Of a DNA stretch of 64,000 bases, positions 25,495 to 38,900 are shown piece by piece. Source of the DNA: Neopestalotiopsis rosae (Eukaryota; Ascomycota; Sordariomycetes; Amphisphaeriales; Sporocadaceae); contig JALGAS010000002.1 in NCBI GenBank assembly GCA_023078685.1, forward strand, positions 620,001 to 684,000, written 5' to 3'. The notes beneath the pieces are model-generated. The model saw only the letters and a list, made by a program, of their open reading frames with translations, did no database searches and had not been told where the DNA came from. Both the position numbers and the translations under genes were made by a program. Each line of letters starts with the position of its first letter. The stretch's first letter is position 1.

Positions 25495-28400
25495 GATGCT
25501 TGCTCTTGAATGCGCAATTGCAAAAGACTGACGATATTCGCAACAGGGAATGCTTTCTTCTTCCTTCCAGACCACAATCAACGCGGGATCCGAGAAAACG
25601 AACGATCGGAGCCGTCTAATGGGATATGTCTCGAGTTTGTCGTTGCGACCAAATCGTTTATTGGCTGCTGTTTCAAGGAGTGACTAGAGCAATATCGCTT
25701 CAGGTTCAATGTCAAAAGTTAAAGAGTGTAAGCGATTCACACAGACCGGCACCAAAGCGTCGTACGTGATCAATCGCAAGAGGTATTGCAAAGGCGAAAA
25801 CCTGAAGATGGGAAAATGAGTGACAGTGCTCGATGGAGCAAAAGAGCGCAATGCAATGACCTCCTGACCGACGCCTCGTTGCTTGGAGTGGGTGAAGCTG
25901 AGCAAAAGAGTGACTGAGACCCGTTCTAGGGGATGGAGAAAAAGAGAAACACGAGACGGTCAGTCCAGTCTGTCCAACGAGACGCTCTCACGTACACCTA
26001 GGAATCCACAGAACCAGGACTGAAGAAAGAAAAAAACGGGCGCCGGGGACTCCAGAAAGCGCAAGCAAAAGAGCCGATCAGAAGGACTGGAGTCAATAGC
26101 AGGGGGTGAGACTCCACAAGTCAGGAACCAGTGGAAAACCCGCCAACCCGCTATGGTGTTTCTCAGGGATCAGCAGACTAGCCGGCTTGATTGGCCTGGT
26201 CTGGAATTGGGTTCCTGAGCCAAGTCGCCGTCGCCAGCCAATAACGTGGCGGCAGCAAATGACTTTGATCCTCAGCCGAAATGAGCTCTTTGGTGTGATG
26301 GACAGGCATCATGACAGACAACTGTGTGTGATATGGAGGTTGCGCCCTGTAAATATTAATGGAATGCCCATACAAACTGTCTCAATGCCTGCCCATCACG
26401 CAGCGTCCGTCCCCCCAACGTCCCTCTAAATCCGTCCCCCAGCAGCACAGGCCGACGTTAAAAAGGAAGAAATATTGCGGTGCGCAATGTTGTACCCCGC
26501 GAGAAGGAGATTTCGATATTCGCCATTGACAGGTGCATGGTGCATTGGTGCGCTCCCCCCGTTACGCGCCGAGTTTGCAGCTTCATCCACCGGCTCATGC
26601 CTAGTCTGCAGTCTATCACATCCCAACGACGCCATCGTTATTAACCATTGACAGAGCCGCTGCAGATCCGGAAATTTGAAGCGTTCTGGATTTGCAAGAA
26701 AAAAAGGGGGGCCTCCTGTTTGCAAAGAGGGTGATGATGGACAAGAAGTAAGTAGTGTTTGTTGATCGCCAGTTTTGCCAGGTGCAGGTGCTCCTCGCTC
26801 GCCCGCCGCCGCCCGGAAATTTTTGACTTTCCGCCGTTCCTGCCAGCTGTGCAGGTGCTTCCTCGTGGGGTTCCATTGCGGCAAGATCCATCCACGCGCA
26901 ATTTGAATGCATCCCCGTTGTTATGTTTCTAGATAAGGTTATTTTAGACTTGGCTTACTACGAACCGGACGAGACATGGGTGGCTCGAGCTCAAAATGAC
27001 AAGAAACTTGATTGCACTTCTAGAGGTAGGTGAGCATCCAGATCAATCTCGATGAAAAGCCGCCATACATGCTTTTGTAGAATGTATTTAATTAAAGAAA
27101 GAGAAAGCTGTACCATACCACCTGTGCACGTTGAAGCAATCGACGCGTCATGTCAATAATATTTAAATAATCCAGTTGACCTTGGCGTCCGCTCAGCACC
27201 GAGGAAACCCCATTGTACTCAATCGTCGCATTTTACGGCCCGATGAAACATTCCTTGAGAACAACCCGTCAAATGACAGCGGCAAGAACGGACGCTATCG
27301 CCTCCCGTACAGACGTCTCTTTAAGGTTGGAGACAGAATCTCTTGGCCATCGCTTCTTCTCGATCTGCAATGCGTCACTTGTCTGAGGTTTTCTGCAAGC
27401 ATTGTTGGGACAAAGTACCGTAATGCGATAAGATTATCTGCTGCCTTCGTCTCGGACATAATACTATCCAAACGTCCCTCATTATTACTATTATAGCACT
27501 CGCATGTGTTTTGTGATGTCAGCAAGTTTTGGCGTCGGCCTTGTCGTGCACCAGCAGAGGCGCGACTAAAAGAAATCTTCGCTTTCATTTTGATCCATTC
27601 TCTCGTCACAACGTTACAAAGTCATTCGATTATGGTCCGCCGTTCTCGCGGTTCGCAAATATCATTATACGGGGTGTAGGCACAAGCAGGCTATCGAGAA
27701 TTGTGCTTGAAAGTGACTGGTCGATAATATGGTGCCTGAGACATTTGGATAAATTCGCAATCGTCCATGGTATCTTCTGAGCAGTGCATCGTCACCAGTC
27801 ATCGCGTTCTGTCTTGTCTGTCTTAGATCGCGCATATTTCTCTGCTCTTCACCTCTAGATTTTCGGAAAGGAAGAAGGGACAAAAATTAGAGGCAGTCAA
27901 CACAAGAAGAACCCCCCTCCAACCTTCGGCTTGCTGTTACAACTTGCAGCATTCAAGAATATCATCCAGACATTTATACTGCATTGCAGGCAGATCTGTT
28001 TCAATGCAAGTTTTGACTCAGTCCATGGAGAACAATTCATTGTCTGCTTCAGTCTGCGGCGTCCGAACCCTCAAGGGCTGAGCTCACATATGGCAGCACA
28101 TCTTCTCGCTACGCAAGCTGATGTCAGCCTCATCTGTCAAATGCACAAAACTGATATGAGCATCCATGCCAACTTTGCGGCTCCGAATTGAAATGAATTT
28201 CATCAAATGGCTCTAATTCATGTGCCGCTATTCCCTCAGACTGTTCGTACGGAATGCGAACTTCTCTTTGCATAGCACTGTTTGACACCATGCACAGCAC
28301 AAAAGAAAATAATGCCTCTTGATCGGAAGAAATTCAAGATCATGTTTGGGAGGTGTTATAAATGGAAACAGGAGCAAAGTTCTCAACCACAAGTCACAAA

Positions 28401-28540
28401 GGTCAAATGGCCGAGCGGTAAGCTCTTGAGTGCGGTGGCCACCCAGGTGAAAAGTGAATATCGTATGATCTAACGAGAGGATCTTTGTTAGGGGGCTCAG
28501 GTTCAATTCGAATGAACACCAGAGTCATCGCTCTTTTTTG
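28401..28540 (+). ncRNA. Degenerate tRNA-like Pol III unit (A box, B box, T6)
   Basis: An 11-mer TGGCCGAGCGG at 28408-28418 matches the internal A box of Ser/Leu-type tRNAs. GGTTCAATTCG at 28500-28510 resembles a B box, 81 nt further on. A TTTTTT run at 28534-28539 could end Pol III transcription. The tRNA fold is poor: the T-arm around the B box does not pair, and only three outer acceptor pairs form (GGT with ACC). Instead, GTTCA...TGAAC makes a 5-bp hairpin over the B box, and a perfect 10-bp palindrome GGTGGCCACC lies between the boxes at 28434-28443. This is most likely a decayed tRNA or a tRNA-derived element; an unusual Pol III transcript is possible. Confidence 0.35.
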
Positions 28541-28984
28541 GAGTTTTCCTGATTGGTACATTTGCTTCTTTTCCCTCACCTCCTACAATTTTCAAGTTTT
28601 GAGTTCCTTTTTGCTGCTCCGCTTACCCTGGGCGCAGCAGGACTTCTGAATGCCAGAACGTCGTGACTGAGCATTTGTCATCTAGCATAACCAGGCAAAC
28701 ATCAAAACTTATTTTAGGATTATCTTGTATTATCATTATCGACAAATGAGAAGCTACTAGACTGATCAATAGGCTATCGCATGATGAGACAACCTGTAAG
28801 CCCTTCATACGACGCTTAGCATGTCGCGGTAGTTGTAAGTCTTGCATGTATTATTCATCCCTGAAGGCCACCGTGGTGCAGCTTTTTGATTGGTGATGCC
28901 GGCAAACTGGACACCGACCCATATCTGCCATCATTATACCCATGATAGCCCACGTGGCGTCAGCAATGATTGTTCCAATCTGGA

Positions 28985-29008
28985 AAACGAAACGAAACGA
29001 AACGAAAC
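28985..29008. repeat. Short AACGA tandem repeat
   Basis: About four and a half copies of a 5-bp unit (AACGA, equivalently CGAAA) in direct tandem. It is not associated with any coding exon. Confidence 0.85.
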
Positions 29009-29807
29009 CTTCCCCGCGCATGACAAGTCAGGCTTGGCAAGGTTCTGATGTGTGCTGCCAGCTCAGATACCGTTGCACTAATGATCAGACGCATGGACAA
29101 TATGGGATGACGAAATCCCCGAGAGGGTCATCGGGCTATGATCAAGTTTGCGAATTCGGGTATTCCATATCCGGACAGCAAATAGATTGTCATTGTACGT
29201 AGAACAAATGAAGAGGCGCCATGTGAGGTCCCTTGCAGTGCCGTTGGGACTGGGAATCTAAGCGCTCCCTTGTCTGTGATTGGCCTGGTTGGCGCTTAGG
29301 GACGCACGTTCACAGACGTTTTATTTTTGTTCTCTCGGCTGCGAGCACCGCCACGGTATTTAGCGAGCTACACCACATGCAGTCTCATTAATAGCCAGCT
29401 ATTTTCTCACCCCGCCCATTGTTCTGGTCCGGATCATGCTGTAGCCGATAACCTCACAGCCTCGAGCCGCAGCGCGGGTAGGCTGGCCGTTGTTTGTTGT
29501 TGCGATTAATTGACTGTTGGTTGGAATGGCAAAGCCGCAAGCAAGGGCTACACGGATGGCCTCAGCAAGAAAGAACATGATTGACTCAATGCCCATAACA
29601 AAGATATAAGATCAATCTCTTGCCCGCGACGATGGAAAACATCATTATACATCACTCAATCAATAGAATAGAAGATCAACTTCATCAACACTTCTATATC
29701 TTCCAAGTAGTTTCTTATTTGAATCACTTTCAGCAATAGTCAGATCCGATTCTTCTTATTCTTCTTTATAACATTATAACAAAACTACCTTTTCCAAATC
29801 CGGCAAC

Positions 29808-30670
29808 ATGCGCTCCCAGTCCATCATCACCGCCAGTCTTTTGGCTCTCTCTTCCATCGCCGTAGCTGTTCCCGTCGACGGCACTGCTACTACCACTGCC
29901 ACTACGACCACGACTCAAGCATCAGGAACAGCAACAGCAGCAGCACCGGCCAACCCGCTTGCCTCTCTAGGAATATCCAAGACGGCCCAAGTCTTGTTGA
30001 GTGACAGGTAAGCATTCTAGTAAATATATACTTGCTCGATCAAAATATGCTGACAAGTGCATGTCGCAGCCGTGCCGACGCCATCAACAACGTCCTGACC
30101 AGCGACGATGACTTCAAGTTCAGCGTTGTCAAGAGGAAAACGGGAGGACCCGGCGAGGGCGGTGAGATTGTCGCGGCGAACCGCAAGACCTTCCCTGCCC
30201 TTACCAACACGGGCGTCGGCGCCGCCGTCGCCTTCCTCAACGCCTGCGGCTTCAACACCCCGCACGTCCACCCGCGCGCCACCGAGCTCGCCGTCGTGGT
30301 ACAGGGCAAGATAGTGACGTCCATGTTCCCCGAGAACGGCGTCAACTTTACCGACGGGACCCCCCGGGAGATCATGACGGAGCTTGACCAGTTTGACGCC
30401 ACCGTCTTCTACCAAGGGTCGGTGCACTCGCAGTTCAATCCCACCTGCGAACCGGCCGTCTTTGTCGCCGCATTCAACTCTGATGAGTTTGGCACGGGAC
30501 AGGTAGCCCAGGAGCTCTTTTCTGGCAAGGACAAGAACCTCACGGCCGCCATCTTTGGCGACCAGATTGACGGCGCCGACGTGGACAGACTCAAGGGCCA
30601 GATCTCGAAGAACGTCGCACGTGGTGTTGAGGAGTGTCTGAAGACATGCAACATCGCCAAGCGCAAGTAA
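29808..30670 (+). CDS. Secreted cupin (spherulin-1-like / germin-like)
   Basis: Extracellular single-cupin protein of the spherulin-1/germin-like class; relatives bind a metal ion, and some have oxalate oxidase or dismutase activity, but function in fungi is largely unknown. Two exons, 29808..30007 and 30070..30670, with a 62-nt gtaagc/cgcag intron, give 266 residues. A signal peptide (MRSQSIITASLLALSSIAVAV) is followed by a Thr-rich linker at about 25-47. Metal ligands visible are His132, His134 and Glu139 in HVHPRATE and His186 in QGSVHSQFNPTCEP. The FNPTCEP segment and the C-terminal Cys pair near ECLKTCN are typical of this group. The codons are GC-rich with a strong third-position C bias, suggesting high expression. 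Confidence 0.93.
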
Positions 30671-33600
30671 ACCCCCGATGAGGGAATGACTGGGTCGGAT
30701 GGGGATGGACACGGAGTTTGTTTTGCATAGCGATGGCCCTTGGGGACAAATAGAATGGCGCAGTGTGGCTCTTACGACTGATGATCGCGAGGCAAAGGCA
30801 TTGCATTAGAGGCGTTTTGAAGTTCTGTTTGGGATATTACTTGGGCTTTTGTTTCGTTGCTTTCAGAATTGATTACTTCCCCTTCCACGATACGGTACTT
30901 ACCCGTCTTGAGTTGCTCCAAGTCTATCGCGATAATTCTTGCAATGATGTCCAAGATACCGGCTGAAGGAGATATCCAGTACGACAATTTCGACTGGGGA
31001 ACGAAACTAGAAATGTACCCTCTTTGCAAGGTTATGCAGGCTCATTTGATGCTTTAGCACAACATGCCCTCAAATTAGTACATCAGTGCCGGAAATAAAG
31101 CAGGATTTCATTTGCTTGCAGAATTTCTTTTGCCCTCCAACCAGGATAAGTTGCTTTTCACGGCCCGGAAGCATGTTTGAGATGCACGTGTAGAGCGCAG
31201 TATGGCGATGCAACGGCAAGTGAGGCCCGTCCCGTGTTTCTGGAGGCCATCGCTTCAATGCAAGACTGCACATGCGTCTTGGCTGGATACTCTCCACATA
31301 CGGGGCCATGCTATTTTTTTTTTTCCATCCCACGATGACATCAATTCTAGTTATTATTTATCAATCGTTAACATACAATTATCTACTGGGTCCTCGTTGC
31401 TGATGTATAATGTCCCTAATCATTGTCCAGTGACGCTGTTGCGGGTCCAAGTGACCGGTGAGGGTGCGGATATGGGGAAAAAGTAATTATCTCCGCGAAG
31501 TCTCAGTTGTCCAACTTCAAGCGGCGGAATTATTCCCAAAATGGTAATCCGCCAGTATAAGGTTCGGTGGAAACGCTTGCAAAAGAACCGTTTGATAGTA
31601 CAGAATAGGAAGGGATGAGATACTACATCAAAAGCCAAAGTAAACCCCCCAAAAATATCATGTTTCTGAATATTTCAGTGTCTGTTCGGTGTGATGATTT
31701 ATACATGTCGGCGATTTTGCAGAATCAAGTCAAACAGGGCCATCTTCGCGATAAGGAAACCATGGACTGTTTTTGTCCCAGAATCGGAATAATCAATAGA
31801 TGGCTTTTGTCCAAGGTCGTGCTTTCTGCACCTAATAGTACTTGCAAACACTGGACTAGGCGTTGTAACACTGGCAAGTACGAGGGAGGCCATGTGAGGC
31901 ATACATTCAAGTAACATCCGTGTAAGTGACGGAACCTTAAAAAGAGAAAGTCCAATGATCTCTTCTCAAGCTGGCGACTGATCTCCCGACTCGAGTACCT
32001 GTACTTACCTACAGAATGGAGCCCCAAAAACGCACCACAGATATATGGTCGCTCCCCCAGAAATACCGGGGCGGATTCTTCACGTCACCAGGAATCGAAT
32101 TCAAACAGAAAATATCCACTCAATAAATCATTTCATCTCTTCCAAGGATGTTCTGCTCTACCTACGTACTCTCGGATCCACTGGCATACCCGCAACCGTG
32201 ACAAGAAGCTCTTAAATTCCCGAAAAGAGTCTAGCGACCCTCTTCCCTTCGGCTCTGCTAAACCCACGATCTTGCGGGGGTTTTCCCCTTCTGGTTCTCC
32301 ACGGATCCGCCTCTAGTCTCCATATCTGACCGTTGAAGGGCCGAATGCTCCTGCCATGACCGAGCCGCTCTGCCCGAGAGGTGAATGCTTTTTTCTCTTC
32401 TTTCCTTCTCCTGTTCGTGCAAAGCAATGATAAAACTACCATGGCGGCCCGTTCCCGTTTTTGTTTGTTTTTAGAATGTCCCACTTCTTCTCTCCCAGCT
32501 TTGCCACGGTTGCTGTCATACATCGACGACTAAAACACTATATCGGCCTAATATCAAGCGCGACTATAGATTTCTACGAACCAGCCACCCTTGGGTGTGA
32601 ACGAATTTACATGGCAAGCGTGCCAATTCCGGAACTTTGTTCTCTGCGTCGCCGTAGCCCAACTTTGAACCAAGAACGATCAAACACAACAATTCAAAGA
32701 TCAGCCTCCTCAAAGGACCATTCGCCCAGTATTATCTAAACTCCGTTGCACAAAGCTCGACGAACAGGCCAAATCCACGACCAGCTACCAATACCAGTGT
32801 GCACAATGTATGGGATTGCACATGATGGAACCGCATCCATCTTGCACAGTCTTCATTTTCGAAAAGAGTTTCGTCGTTGTTGACATGGCTGCATCCTCCG
32901 AGCTCGTGCTACCGGATCACACAGTCTTCTCTTCGAGCTAGTCATCCACAGACTCACGGTTGATTATTCCAGCGACCTAAACTGTCATGGCATATCAGCC
33001 AGTGCTCGATCTGAAACAGTTCCAAGCCGCAACGCTTACCCACCCACAGAATCCGCCAGTCTCTCGAGCATGCACATACGTCTTGAAACTGTGGAAGCAT
33101 TATTGAAGAGATCGAGCAGGGCCGCCGCTTGTTCGTACATTGCCACAGACCAGACAGAACTTCTCATCAAAGCGATCGAGATGCCAAGACTTCATACGAA
33201 CAAAGTAGAGCTCGGTCGATACGATTTTTGTTCTCACTAGGAAGACACAACGATAACCCTTTGGTCTTGATGACTCGATCACCCTTAACTCACGACTTGG
33301 CCACAGTGCAGCCACCGACACACCTCGAAAGTGCTCCAGATTGCTTAGTTTGGGTCATATCATGCTAGGAGATCTTACCGCAAAGACGGTCCAGGACAGT
33401 AGCTTATCGGACATCTGCCAGTCCTTGTGGAAGACTTCGCTCGTCTATTAAGCTTTGCCGATGAATCTTTCGGTCAACCACTCTTTGAAACAGCAAAGGT
33501 CAATAGTCTCGGCCCATCAGGAGAGCTTTGTACGCCTCAACATGTACTTATCAGGTGGCACTTGATGGTGACGAACTTGGCTAGTATCACTATCTCTGAC

Positions 33601-33864
33601 ATCAGATCACAAAAAAGGTATCAGCACTTTCTGCAAGGGTACAAAGGTAGCAAACTGACATATACAGTCTCTCATTATTATATAGTGCCAAGTCAACTGG
33701 CTATAGTGGCATGGTATCATACTCAATGCGAAACGCAACAACCGCCCGCCTTATCGACTCTCCCCCGTCTACATTATCTAGTGTATCACCATACCATCTA
33801 ATGTATCGCGAGGCCGACCTCAAACGACAGAATCTGGGGTATCTTGGGTATCAATTGTCGCCGT
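30671..33864. other. 3.2-kb convergent gap without a recognised gene
   Basis: Between two convergent genes, so neither needs a promoter here. Frames up to about 124 codons occur on both strands (for example 33427-33801 on plus), but none carries a motif or splices convincingly. A T run lies at 31314-31324. The space is unexplained. Confidence 0.5.
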
Positions 33865-35650
33865 CTAGACCTGCTGCTCAGCAACGTGAGTCTCGGTCTT
33901 CTCGTCACCGTGGACGTGGTGCATCTTGGCGGCAAAGGTCTCAGTGGGCTTCCAGGCAGCCGACTTGCGAGGGGAAACCTCGGTCATGAGCTGATCGGCC
34001 TGCTCAAGCGAGAGACCCTTGAGCTCAGGAACGAGGAAGTAGGCGAAGGTAACGCTGATGCAGCAGAGCGAACCCCAGAGGAAGAACACCTTGGGGCCAA
34101 GGTTGGCCTTGGATTCACCGACCAGGTATGGGGTGATGACTAAAAGATCTCGTCAGCTTCTGTTTCGTTGCAACATGATTGGAATCATAATTATAACTTA
34201 CCGGCAATGATGGTGTTCCAGAACCAGTTGGAGGCGGTAGAGACACCAACACCACGGGATCGGATTGGCAGAGGGAAGATCTCGCCAACAATGACCCAGG
34301 CAGTGGGACCCCAGGTAATGGCGAAGAAGGAGATGTTGATGCAGATGAAAGCAATCATGGCGCTGACAGCCGAGGTGTTGTGGGCCTCCTCAGTACCCTG
34401 AGTGACACCCAAAGCACCGACAATGAATTGGGAGATGATCATACCGGTACCTCCACCAATGAGCAGTGCACGACGACCGAGCTTCTCAATGAGGAAGAAT
34501 GAGATGGGAGTGGACAAGCAGTTGACGAGGGTGGTGATCATGGAAATCAGGAAGACGTCACTGATTGTGCCGAGCTGCTTGAAGAAGACGGGACCAAAGT
34601 AGAAGATGAAGTTGATACCAGTCAGCTGCTGCATCATCTGCATACCGGTACCAAGGATAGTGCGGCGGATGGGGCTGTTACCCTTGCTGAGGGAGCCCTT
34701 GAAGCAAGCCAACCAGGAGCCAATGTAGCTGGTCTGGGGAATGACCTGGAGCTCGTACTCGTTGTTGGCAACGATCTCAGCAAGCTCGTCCTTGATGTAC
34801 TCGGACTCCTGGGGTTGACCGCGGACGTAGGCGAGAGCCTTGGCGGCTTCCTCGATCTTGCCCTTCTTGACGTAGTAACGGGGCGACTCAGGAAGAATGA
34901 ACAAGCCAATGGCCAGGATGATAGCCCACAGGAACTGGACACCAATCGGGATACGGTACGAGCCACTGTCAGCGCGACCCTGGGTGGCGTAGACGACGCA
35001 GTTGGCAATCAGAATACCGATGGTGATGCAGAACTGGTAGCCGGAAACCATGGCACCACGGACCTTCTTGGGAGCGATCTCGGACATGTACAGAATGACG
35101 ACGGCGGAGATGAAACCGACACCGCCACCAGCAATGAGACGGCCAATGACGAACAGAGCCTCCTGGCTGGTGGAAGCAATCTGCATGATGCAACCGACAA
35201 TGAAGATGAAGCAACCCATGATGATGGTGGGGCGACGACCAATGAAATCAGCAACATCACCGCCAATCAAGGCGCCGAAGAAGGTACCGCAGGACAACAT
35301 CGAGGTGAACAGGGATTGCTGGGACGTGGGGAGGACAAACTCGTCCTTGGTGGCGCCGATGGGAGTAGAGGTGGCATAGTCGTATTCGATTCCGGTGTAG
35401 AGGGTGATGAAGTATGGCATGGCCATGACACCACTCATCCAACCTTGCGACGAACGTTAGTATAAGAAAGGCGTTGTGAGCGTGGCGTGCTACAGCAGCC
35501 AGGAAGGTTCTCTGGCGACTTACCAGTATCATATCCGAAGAAGATACCACCAAAGGCGGCAAAGGCGCAGATGAGGTACGCCTTGAAGGTGACGGGGGCC
35601 TCGGTGCGGGCGACATCAGTCGTGCCCTCGACGACAACACCACCAGCCAT
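33865..35650 (-). CDS. MFS hexose transporter
   Basis: Plasma-membrane sugar porter (hexose uptake; exact substrate and affinity unknown). Three exons, 35524..35650, 34202..35443 and 33865..34139, with introns of 80 and 62 nt, give 547 residues. Splicing restores FFGYDTGWMSGVM at the first join, a hallmark of fungal high-affinity glucose carriers, and TIIAVITPYLV at the second. Further motifs are DFIGRRPTI, PESPRYYVKKG, the substrate-site QQLTGINFIFYFGP, EKLGRR and GEIFPLPIRSRGVG. The C-terminal tail PELKGLSLEQADQL is conserved. Strong codon bias in all exons suggests high expression. A candidate carbon-repression site (CCGGGG) is about 250 bp upstream of the ATG. The gene faces a 7-kb gene-free upstream region. 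Confidence 0.95.
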
Positions 35651-35896
35651 CTTGTTTGCTGAGATTCCTGTCTCGAGATGATGAAAAAGATGGAGTAAGA
35701 GGATAGGACCTGAACCAATCTCTGATCTGGCAGACAGGCAGGCAGAAGCAGGCACACACTGAAGAGGATGCTCAGAGAAGGGAAGGGAACAAGAATTTTG
35801 GAAAAAAGAAGGGGAGGCCGTCGAGATTTTAAATTATCGACGGCAAGGGTCCCAATGAGTATCTGACTGGGCGGACGGGCGACTACTATGGTGTGG

Positions 35897-35902
35897 CCGG
35901 GG
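35897..35902 (+). promoter_or_regulatory. Candidate CreA/CRE1 carbon-repressor site
   Basis: CCGGGG fits the SYGGRG consensus of the fungal carbon catabolite repressor and sits inside a G-rich run about 250 bp upstream of the hexose transporter start. The motif is short and occurs by chance often, so the call rests on context. Confidence 0.3.
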
Positions 35903-38900
35903 GGTGTGCGTGTATGTGGTTGCCAGCCAACGAGATGCAGGTAGGTGAAGGGAAGACGAGAAAAAGGTGAGGGAACATTAGGGCGCCTTGTGTCTCGCTG
36001 CCGTTACACGCAACCGCGTGAGAGTTTCTGGACTATTTTCTTCCCCAGCTTCCTCACAGTCGGTCACGTCCAGGAGGGCACAAACGCAAACGCGGCCGAG
36101 GGTCCCTTCAATCTGCGCGCATCTAGGCCTGGCCTGGGGGAGCTCCAGACAAGACTGCAGATCCGCTATACTGATCAGATGTCGGCTCCAGGGTCAGTCT
36201 TGATTGGGCCGTAGTCTTCAATAGACAGGGGTTAGAAGGCCCGTCTTTCAGTTCCTGGGGGGACGGCCATGCTGAGGTCCTGCCGCATTCCAGCGAATCG
36301 CGTGCGGGACCGGCCCACTGAATCCTTCGCGGACGCTCTACCCCAGACCCCTGAAACCTGGAGATTTGGGGAAAATTTTCCTTCTTTTCATTTTATCTTT
36401 ATTATTCCTGTTTATTTTTCTTGTCCCTATTATCGGTGTTGGCCGTTGGGAGGGAGGGCCGAGTCTGCAGTGGAGTTGGACAGTTGAATTAGCCTTTGAC
36501 GCCGTCTGAGGGATCCGAGGAACACTTCTACTATTCACTAACATGCGCACAGTTCGGAATCTGCTTAATGCGACTGAGGAAGAAGCTTTCGCCATACTTT
36601 ATTTCTCGTTGCCCCTCCTCCAAGAATGTCTTTCTGCCACGGGTCCGTGCTCGACACGAATCCGGCCTGCACTGCCATTACTCAGGCTTGGAAAGCAGCT
36701 CGTTGAGTGCCTTCGCTGGAACAAAACCAATGCCTGTTTGCGGATGTTCTAGTCCTGGAATCCCCCGTGCAAGTCACATGGCCCATCGGCTTGGTGCGAA
36801 TTGGGGTAGAGTATTTCAGATCCCAGACATAAGCTGAGTGACAGTTTTGAGTCCTGGTCCGAACAAGCTAGGTCGGAAGAGGCAATGGACTATCTGTCAT
36901 CCAAGATAGCCCACGACCCAAAAACCAACGGTTCCATCTGAACTACGATCATAGCGCCCTATTAGCAAGTGCGTGGGTGTGATTTGTACTGAATAGTCAT
37001 CCTATGAGTCTGCCAGGAATTCTTGACCCAAAACGTCCACACAGTGCATGGCATGGCATCGCCAATACCGCCTGCACACTAGGTACAGTGAAGGCAGCGG
37101 GTTGCTTAGCGCCGCAGACGCACTTGGCGACGCCTCTTATTCTCCCCCCTGTTCGAGGACGAACACATGGTATCTTGTCTTGCCTCGAAGAGACTTTTGC
37201 GGTCTCGCATTTGCCTCTTGCACCTGTTCTCAACGTGATACAGATTCCATTGCAGCAAATGGCCACATAAGATCAAAGGGTCGAGCCAAAAGCAAGAGAG
37301 GTTATTCCGAGGTCCACGCACTCGGGGGGCAAGGTCAGCTGATGGGACACGAAACCTTGGGCTTGGATGCTCGTCCGTATCTAAAGATACTTTCTCTACC
37401 TGTGCCCATCCCATGGGTCGTGTCATTTGAACACGCGACGTTACTTTGGCTTTGAAAAAGCCATTTGCCAAGTCCCAACGTCTGTAGCCTCCCCACAGTA
37501 AGGCCGAGTTTCGACGCGGGGATTGTCCAGGATTAGGTTCTTGTTCCGTATGATGCTAACCCAAAGAATGGAGTGGCTTGGCTAGGCGCGGATGGTCCCT
37601 TGAAGGCTGCGAAACACTCACAGTTTCTCTGACATGAAGAGAGGAATTTTCTTTGCTCTGAAATCGGAATATGATTCATTTCATGGGTAATAAGCCACAA
37701 TAATGTCTCAAGGCTGGAGTGACTTTGGCCACAGTCCCAAGGCGGCGTCAAGCTCTGCACCTCATGAGACCGAAAGTCCACTGCCGATGCACGGGAACTG
37801 CTCCCCTACTCTTCCGTGGGCGTTCTAGCTGGACTCCTGGTCGAGGCCAGAACCACCAAAGATGCTTCTAAGGTTAAATAAATGGAACTGCGATGCGGAT
37901 TCTTGATGATCGCTGTCACGATGTTTTCGAAGCCCACTCAAACCCCCACCTAAAGGAACTACCCACTTGTCAAGCCACGAGTATGACTGATGACTTGAAG
38001 AAGCTTGATTTGTCTGCCATTGCACATCGTCAGATTTACGAGCAGGCAAAAGAGGCACAAGACCACGAGATATCAAGGAGCTTTCTGAGGCTGTCCACTG
38101 CTCACTGCTGGAATGCCGACGACGAACCGTGAGCTGAAAATGGGGGACAGCCTCATCCAATAGAATGGACCAAGCGGCAGGCGCCAAATGGTGTAACAGA
38201 ACTATCAACCTGTTAAAGGCAATGTTTTCGTGCAAACGTGTGACGATGGATCTGAATGGCCGGGCACTAGAACGAAGTGTTCAGTCATTGCGCAGACGAT
38301 GCGCGAAACCGGGCCTTTCTCATCGACTACTGCTCCGACGGAGCTGAGGCGTTGTCGGTTGAGCTGAAGAGACATTGACCAGTGGCCACGGGATCCCTGA
38401 TATCTGACAATCATGAGGTCAACAGATCTGGATGCGACGCCGCAATCCGGGTACGTATATTGGAATGATTAGTCGGACGGTCGGGAAGGAGGAATACTAT
38501 TGGCACCAACTAGACTACCACGTACTACTCCGTACCCGGGGATCATGTTTTTTTTGGTGGTGGTTCCCATTATGCTTGCTGGAACCCCTGGACTGGGTGG
38601 TGGTCGTTCGTTTGCATGTGGATCGGCCGGGGATGACGGGGCCTCGCTGGAGCCACTAAAACCCCGCGGGATCCTCTTCTCCAGCTTGGAGACGGGCCGA
38701 TTACAAGAGAATTGGCAGCAGCTAGTTCGTGGTAGCGGTACAAGGATGGCGGACCACTTTGTCACCACTCAACCGAGACGACCTCTATCTTACTATTTGC
38801 AGCCGACGACTTCCGCCGCCCGTACCCGAGGAAGAAAATTTCAGATCAAAGAACTAGAACGCAAGGAGGATGATTGAATGCGCCGAGGTCAAGTGAAAAG

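Larger units (their letters stand above)
25495..29807. other. 4.3-kb divergent gene-free region (SUN / cupin)
   Basis: No conserved coding exon was found on either strand. Contents I can name are a tRNA-like Pol III unit at about 28401-28540, an AACGA/CGAAA tandem tract at 28985-29008, and candidate promoters at both ends. The numerous frames below 110 codons overlap in all frames and carry no motif. Confidence 0.55.

Noticed and set aside
34815..35465. 216-codon plus-strand frame
   Set aside because: Antisense to the hexose transporter; Asp/Asn/Gly-rich shadow of hydrophobic codons.
37825..38235. 136-codon minus-strand frame in the 7-kb gap
   Set aside because: Overlaps a plus-strand frame, has no motif and no supporting splice sites.
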